Part shown: positions 54,759 through 60,171 of the stretch, piece by piece | Layout of the letters: every line of letters starts with the position of its first letter | How positions within the stretch are numbered: the first letter of the stretch is position 1 | Assembly (NCBI GenBank): GCA_947451035.1 | Contig: CANFXR010000005.1 | Span: 1 to 60,171, forward strand | Direction: 5' to 3' | Origin: Burkholderiales bacterium | Lineage (GTDB): Bacteria; Pseudomonadota; Gammaproteobacteria; Burkholderiales; Burkholderiaceae_C | DNA length: 60,171 bases | Notes under the pieces: model-generated | Seen by the model: the letters and a program-made list of their open reading frames with translations, nothing else | Databases searched by the model: none | What the model was told of the DNA's origin: nothing | Translations under genes and position numbers: made by a program

Positions 54759-56387
54759 TCAAACGCGAAGTTGCAGGCCCCCGGTCGCGCGCAGGGGATT
54801 TTTCCCCAGGCTGACTTGCGGCGCCTTTTGACAATAGCGCATCTTCAGGTCCTGGACCCTCGTGCTCAGTGCGTCGAACAGGTCGATGCTGGCCGCGTGC
54901 CGCGTCAGCACGGCGCCGGCCAGTTCAATGAGTTTGGCGTTGCGCGTTTGCGCGCCCTTGACCAGCAGCGCCTCGACCGTGATGGACGGTGATCCCGAGA
55001 CGGCGTGGCTCATGGCCTCTTCGGCCATGCTGCCGATGCCGACATGGGCTGCTTGAATCAGCGCGCGGTAGGCGGCGTCGTTGCCAGTGGCGATGCAAAG
55101 CATGTCGCACGATGCCTTGGACACGCAAAAGCGCTGCGACAACTCGTCGACCCACGCATCGGCTTCCGGCAATTGGATGTTCGCCCGCCGCAAGCGCACC
55201 AGCACGGCCAGCAGGTTGAATGCAGCCTCGCAGTCGAACTCGGTGTGAGCGATGTCCTCCGCCAGTTTGCGGCCCAGGGCCAGGCAGCCCGGTAATTCTT
55301 GTGCGAACAGCCGGTTCAAGGTGCCGACGGCTGTCGCCATCCATTGCAGCCGTGCGCTGCCGGGGCGGCTTTGCGCGGCGTGCTCAAGACGTGCAAGGAC
55401 CCGGCCGAGTTCGCCCGACTCTCGCTGGTCGAAGTGAAGCAGCCCCATCATCACCAGGGTCTGGTGGTCGAACATCTTGGACTTGATGCCCACACGAACG
55501 GCCCGATCCAGCGCTTGGGAGGCTTCCTTGGTCTGTCCCAGCAGGTACGCCAACATGCCCTGTGCCTGCAGCCGTGTGATGCTCTCGGGGGTGGAGCGTG
55601 ATGCGTCGCGCGAGGTTTCGAGTGCTGCGCCGAGATCACCGTCTTCGATGTGGATCCGGCACATCACGTCGTAGGCGTCGGCATAGGACGGGCAGTCTTC
55701 GATCAGACTTTCCAGGATGCGGATCGCCTTGGGTGCCTGCCCGCTTTCGAATTCGGCCCGCGCCATGCCGAGCTTGGCCCAAGGCAGCCCCTCGGATTCG
55801 TAGACGTTGGTGTAAATCGCCGACGCCGAGGCGTGGTCCTTCAGCCGCATCAGCAATTCCGCTCCCACGTGCCCGGCGTAAAGCCAGAACTCGTCCCTGG
55901 CAGAGAACCGCTTCAGGCACATCTTGGCCGCGTTGGCAAAGTCGCCGGCACGGATCGCATCGAAGACGTAGCCCAGCACCCGCTTGCGGCGCAGCGCCTG
56001 CAGCACGCGCTCTTCCAGGGCGCCGGCGCTGTGCGGCTTGAGCAGGTAGCTGTCGAGCGCCGATTCGGCGGCTTCCGCCACCTTGAGGTAAGACCGTTCG
56101 CCCGTGACCATGACGAAGACTGTCGAGTAGGGCAGCAGCGCAGACGCTTTCAAGTCGTCAAGCAAGTCCTGTCCGGTCATCGGCGACTTGTCAAAGTGGT
56201 AGTCGCACAAGACGATGTCGAATGACTTCAGCACGAGTTCGTTGCGGGCATCCACCAGACGGCTCGTTTGCGAGACCTGTCCCACGCCGATGTCTCGCAG
56301 CATGTTCACCAGCGCGCCGCGCGAGTTGTTGTTGCCGTCGATGACCAGCGCCTTGCAATCGTGGACTTCGGGGTTGTCTTGCCTCAT
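54759..56387 (-). CDS. Receiver-TPR protein, paralogue 3
   Basis: A 542-residue protein, first of the tandem set in transcription order. The receiver has VIDGNNNSRGALVNML, phosphoacceptor in FDIVLCDYHFDKSPMTGQ and SYLLKPHSAG. TPR-like repeats follow (WAKLGMARAEFESGQAPKAI; SYADAYDVMCRIHIEDGDLG), then LKMRYCQKAPQVSLGK. It is more diverged than 1 and 2 are from each other. The ATG at 56387 (MRQDNPEVHDC) aligns with the start of paralogue 2; an ATG 18 codons upstream is possible. No histidine kinase gene is in the vicinity; the next gene on that side is dnaJ. Confidence 0.88.
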   Translation of the reverse strand: MRQDNPEVHDCKALVIDGNNNSRGALVNMLRDIGVGQVSQTSRLVDARNELVLKSFDIVLCDYHFDKSPMTGQDLLDDLKASALLPYSTVFVMVTGERSYLKVAEAAESALDSYLLKPHSAGALEERVLQALRRKRVLGYVFDAIRAGDFANAAKMCLKRFSARDEFWLYAGHVGAELLMRLKDHASASAIYTNVYESEGLPWAKLGMARAEFESGQAPKAIRILESLIEDCPSYADAYDVMCRIHIEDGDLGAALETSRDASRSTPESITRLQAQGMLAYLLGQTKEASQALDRAVRVGIKSKMFDHQTLVMMGLLHFDQRESGELGRVLARLEHAAQSRPGSARLQWMATAVGTLNRLFAQELPGCLALGRKLAEDIAHTEFDCEAAFNLLAVLVRLRRANIQLPEADAWVDELSQRFCVSKASCDMLCIATGNDAAYRALIQAAHVGIGSMAEEAMSHAVSGSPSITVEALLVKGAQTRNAKLIELAGAVLTRHAASIDLFDALSTRVQDLKMRYCQKAPQVSLGKNPLRATGGLQLRV

Positions 56388-56630
56388 GCACGCCCCGGCG
56401 CTGAAGCCCGCTCGCTCGGGCACCCGGTCATCGCTGCGCACCGGCGCGCACCGGCAGCCTCACCGCTGTGCCGTGGGACAGGTACCACCGAAATGAAAAA
56501 GCCAGCGCGCATGCGAATCCGAAAGTCACCGAGACAAGGTCGATATCGGCTGGGCCGCCTTGGCCCTTGAGTTCGCATTGCCTTCAGGCGGGTCGGCCGA
56601 ACCGGACCCACCCGCGCGACCGGGGTCACC

Positions 56631-57803
56631 TCACTTGAAGATGTCCTTGACGCGGTCTGACCACGACTTCGAGTTGGGCGAGTGCTTGTCGCCGCTCTTC
56701 TGGAACGACTCTTCCAGATCGCGCAGCAGCTTGCGCTGCGGTTCGGTCAACTTCACGGGTGTTTCGACCGTGACGTGGCAATACAGGTCGCCGGGGTAGC
56801 TCGAACGCAGCCCCTTGATGCCCTTGCCGCGCAGCCGGAACGTCTTGCCGTGCTGGGTGCCTTCGGGCAGTTCGATCTCGGCCTTGCCGCTGAGCGTGGG
56901 CACGTGGATCTGGCCGCCGAGCGCGGCCGTCACCAGGCTCACCGGCGCGGTGCAATGCAGGTCATCGCCATCGCGCTCGAAGATCTCGTGCGGCTTGACG
57001 CGGATCTCGATGTACAGGTCGCCCGAGGGGCCGCCGTTGGTGCCCGGCTCGCCATTGCCGGCCGAGCGTATGCGCATGCCTTCGTTGATGCCCGCGGGAA
57101 TCTTGACCTCGAGTGTCTTGTTCTTCTTGATGCGACCCTGGCCGTGGCAGGTCAGGCACGGCTCGGGGATCACCTTGCCGATGCCGCGGCAGGTCGGGCA
57201 GGCTTGCTGGATGCTGAAGAAACCCTGGCGCATCGTGACCGCGCCCGAGCCATTGCACGTGCCGCACACCTTCGGGCTGGTGCCCGGCTTCGCGCCGGTG
57301 CCGTGGCAGGTGTCGCAACTTTCGTAGGCCGGGATGCGGATTTGCGTGTCCTTGCCGGCTGCGGCTTCCTCGAGCGTGACCTCCATCGTGTACGACAGGT
57401 CACTGCCCCGAAACACCTGCTGACCGCCACCACCACCACCACCGCCGCGTCGCTGACCACCACCACCCGCGCCACCAAAGATGTCGCCGAAGATGTCGCC
57501 AAAGGCTTCCGCGAAGCCACCCATGCCGTCGGCACCGCCGCCACCGGGGCGGAACCCGCCACCCATGTTCGGGTCGACGCCGGCGTGGCCGTACTGGTCG
57601 TAGGCCGCGCGCTTCTGGGCGTCCGAGAGCATCTCGTAGGCCTCCTTGGCCTCCTTGAAGCGCTCTTCGGCTTTCTTCGCGTCGTCACCCTGATTGCGGT
57701 CAGGGTGGTGCTTCATCGCGAGCTTGCGATAGGCCTTCTTGATGTCCTCGTCGGTGGCGTTCTTTGCCACGCCGAGGGTTTCGTAGTAATCGCGCTTTGC
57801 CAT
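56631..57803 (-). CDS. dnaJ: Chaperone protein DnaJ
   Basis: A 390-residue type I Hsp40 that delivers clients to DnaK and stimulates its ATPase. The J domain has the HPD motif in [11 protein letters not shown] glycine-rich linker with an uninterrupted glycine run follows, then four zinc motifs ([32 protein letters not shown]) and the two-part substrate-binding domain. Start ATG 57803. It lies 130 bp downstream of dnaK in grpE-dnaK-dnaJ order. Confidence 0.98.
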   Translation of the reverse strand: MAKRDYYETLGVAKNATDEDIKKAYRKLAMKHHPDRNQGDDAKKAEERFKEAKEAYEMLSDAQKRAAYDQYGHAGVDPNMGGGFRPGGGGADGMGGFAEAFGDIFGDIFGGAGGGGQRRGGGGGGGGQQVFRGSDLSYTMEVTLEEAAAGKDTQIRIPAYESCDTCHGTGAKPGTSPKVCGTCNGSGAVTMRQGFFSIQQACPTCRGIGKVIPEPCLTCHGQGRIKKNKTLEVKIPAGINEGMRIRSAGNGEPGTNGGPSGDLYIEIRVKPHEIFERDGDDLHCTAPVSLVTAALGGQIHVPTLSGKAEIELPEGTQHGKTFRLRGKGIKGLRSSYPGDLYCHVTVETPVKLTEPQRKLLRDLEESFQKSGDKHSPNSKSWSDRVKDIFK

Positions 57804-57933
57804 CGGTACATCCGTCACGCCGCAGCGTCTGGTTCAAACAAGAACGCCGCGCCGGATCTCAGCGAGCGCTGGGGCATCCTGACGCGGCGCAGACACCGGG
57901 TTGCCCCGGCGCCGCAGCTTCATCGTTGTCGCG

Positions 57934-59883
<1,950 letters not shown>

Positions 59884-59917
59884 GTCGAAATCTCCTGAAA
59901 ACTGAATCTGTATGGGG

Positions 59918-59988
59918 CTCGAGGTTTGGACATCTCGAGGTTTTTCAAGGGGCAGCCCGAGCACGCTCGGCCACCCGCCAGGTGGGGT
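59918..59988 (-). other. Structured grpE-dnaK intergenic leader
   Basis: Several short inverted repeats lie between the grpE stop and the dnaK start: CTCGAG twice (59918-59923, 59934-59939), plus GC-rich self-complementary stretches around CCGAGC-AC-GCTCGG and CCACC-CGCCA-GGTGG. There is no T tract. They may tune the ratio of GrpE to DnaK through mRNA processing or stability; this is an inference. Confidence 0.35.
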
Positions 59989-59991
59989 GGG

Positions 59992-60171
59992 CTACTTGGG
60001 TGCGGTGACGGTGACCAGCGCCGGGCGCAGCACGCGGTCTGAAATCAGGTAGCCCTTTTGCAGCACCGCCACCACGGTGTTGGCCTCTTGCTCGGCCGGC
60101 ACCACGCTGATGGCCTGGTGCTGGTGAGGGTCAAACCCCACGCCCGCGGCCGGGTTGATTTCGATCACGCG
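59992..60171 (-). CDS. grpE: Nucleotide exchange factor GrpE, 3' end (cut by window edge)
   Basis: The last 59 codons of grpE, read on the minus strand from the right edge to a TAG at 59994-59992. The segment includes [16 protein letters not shown] and [23 protein letters not shown], the conserved beta-sheet domain of GrpE that opens the DnaK nucleotide cleft. It is too short for the main ORF list but unmistakable, and it is in the canonical place upstream of dnaK. Confidence 0.95.
   Translation of the reverse strand, partial: RVIEINPAAGVGFDPHQHQAISVVPAEQEANTVVAVLQKGYLISDRVLRPALVTVTAPK

Noticed and set aside
57421-57480. Triplet-like ACC/GCC repeat tract
   Set aside because: It encodes the glycine-rich linker of DnaJ and is not an independent repeat element.

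Overview
The window reads as a chromosomal segment of a high-GC betaproteobacterium of the order Burkholderiales, probably in or near the Comamonadaceae/Sphaerotilaceae. The inference rests on gene order: surE-pcm-nlpD-rlmD, carA-carB-greA, yhbY/rlmE-ftsH-folP-glmM-pst-pho, rho-trxA, dnaX-ybaB-recR, rpsF-priB-rpsR-rplI-dnaB and grpE-dnaK-dnaJ. It also rests on the protein sequences and the GC-rich codon use. No tRNA, rRNA, CRISPR array or intact insertion sequence was seen. The SRP RNA gene (ffs) can be recognised next to dnaX.

Layout. 0.4-2 kb: a PiT phosphate transporter (minus strand). 2.1-5.2 kb: an AT-richer patch with a sulfotransferase and a secreted protein built from two NTF2-like repeats, bracketed by two diverged direct repeats of about 62 bp; it looks like acquired DNA. 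5.2-8.9 kb: accessory genes, namely a conserved hypothetical, a periplasmic cupredoxin, a strong sigma70 promoter overlapped by a perfect LexA box in front of a 28-codon ORF, a GNAT acetyltransferase, and a LuxR-type response regulator coupled to a MEKHLA-domain protein. 8.9-13 kb: surE-pcm-nlpD-rlmD without the rpoS often found in such clusters. 13-24 kb: a BI-1/YccA protein, carAB, greA, a DUF4149 protein, yhbY, rlmE, ftsH, folP and glmM. 25-31 kb: the Pho regulon, with a three-unit Pho box, pstCAB, phoU, phoB and phoR but no pstS.

31-35 kb: a membrane glycosyltransferase, rpmE2, rho and trxA. 35-39.6 kb: two overlapping genes, each joining a degenerate protein kinase domain to an HDOD domain; the second also has a GAF-like tail. 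39.6-44 kb: ffs, a PurM-like protein, dnaX, ybaB/ebfC, recR and a MAPEG-family membrane protein. 44-48 kb: mltD, gloB, a methyltransferase and rnhA. 48-51 kb: rpsF-priB-rpsR-rplI and dnaB. 51-56.4 kb: three tandem paralogues of a receiver-TPR protein with no DNA-binding output. 56.6-60.2 kb: dnaJ, dnaK and the 3' end of grpE.

Most of the window is housekeeping. The less ordinary parts are the LexA-controlled mini-ORF, the triplicated receiver-TPR proteins with switch-like hairpins between two of them, the paired pseudokinase-HDOD proteins, the repeat-flanked sulfotransferase patch, and a Pho operon whose pstS appears to have been lost or moved.
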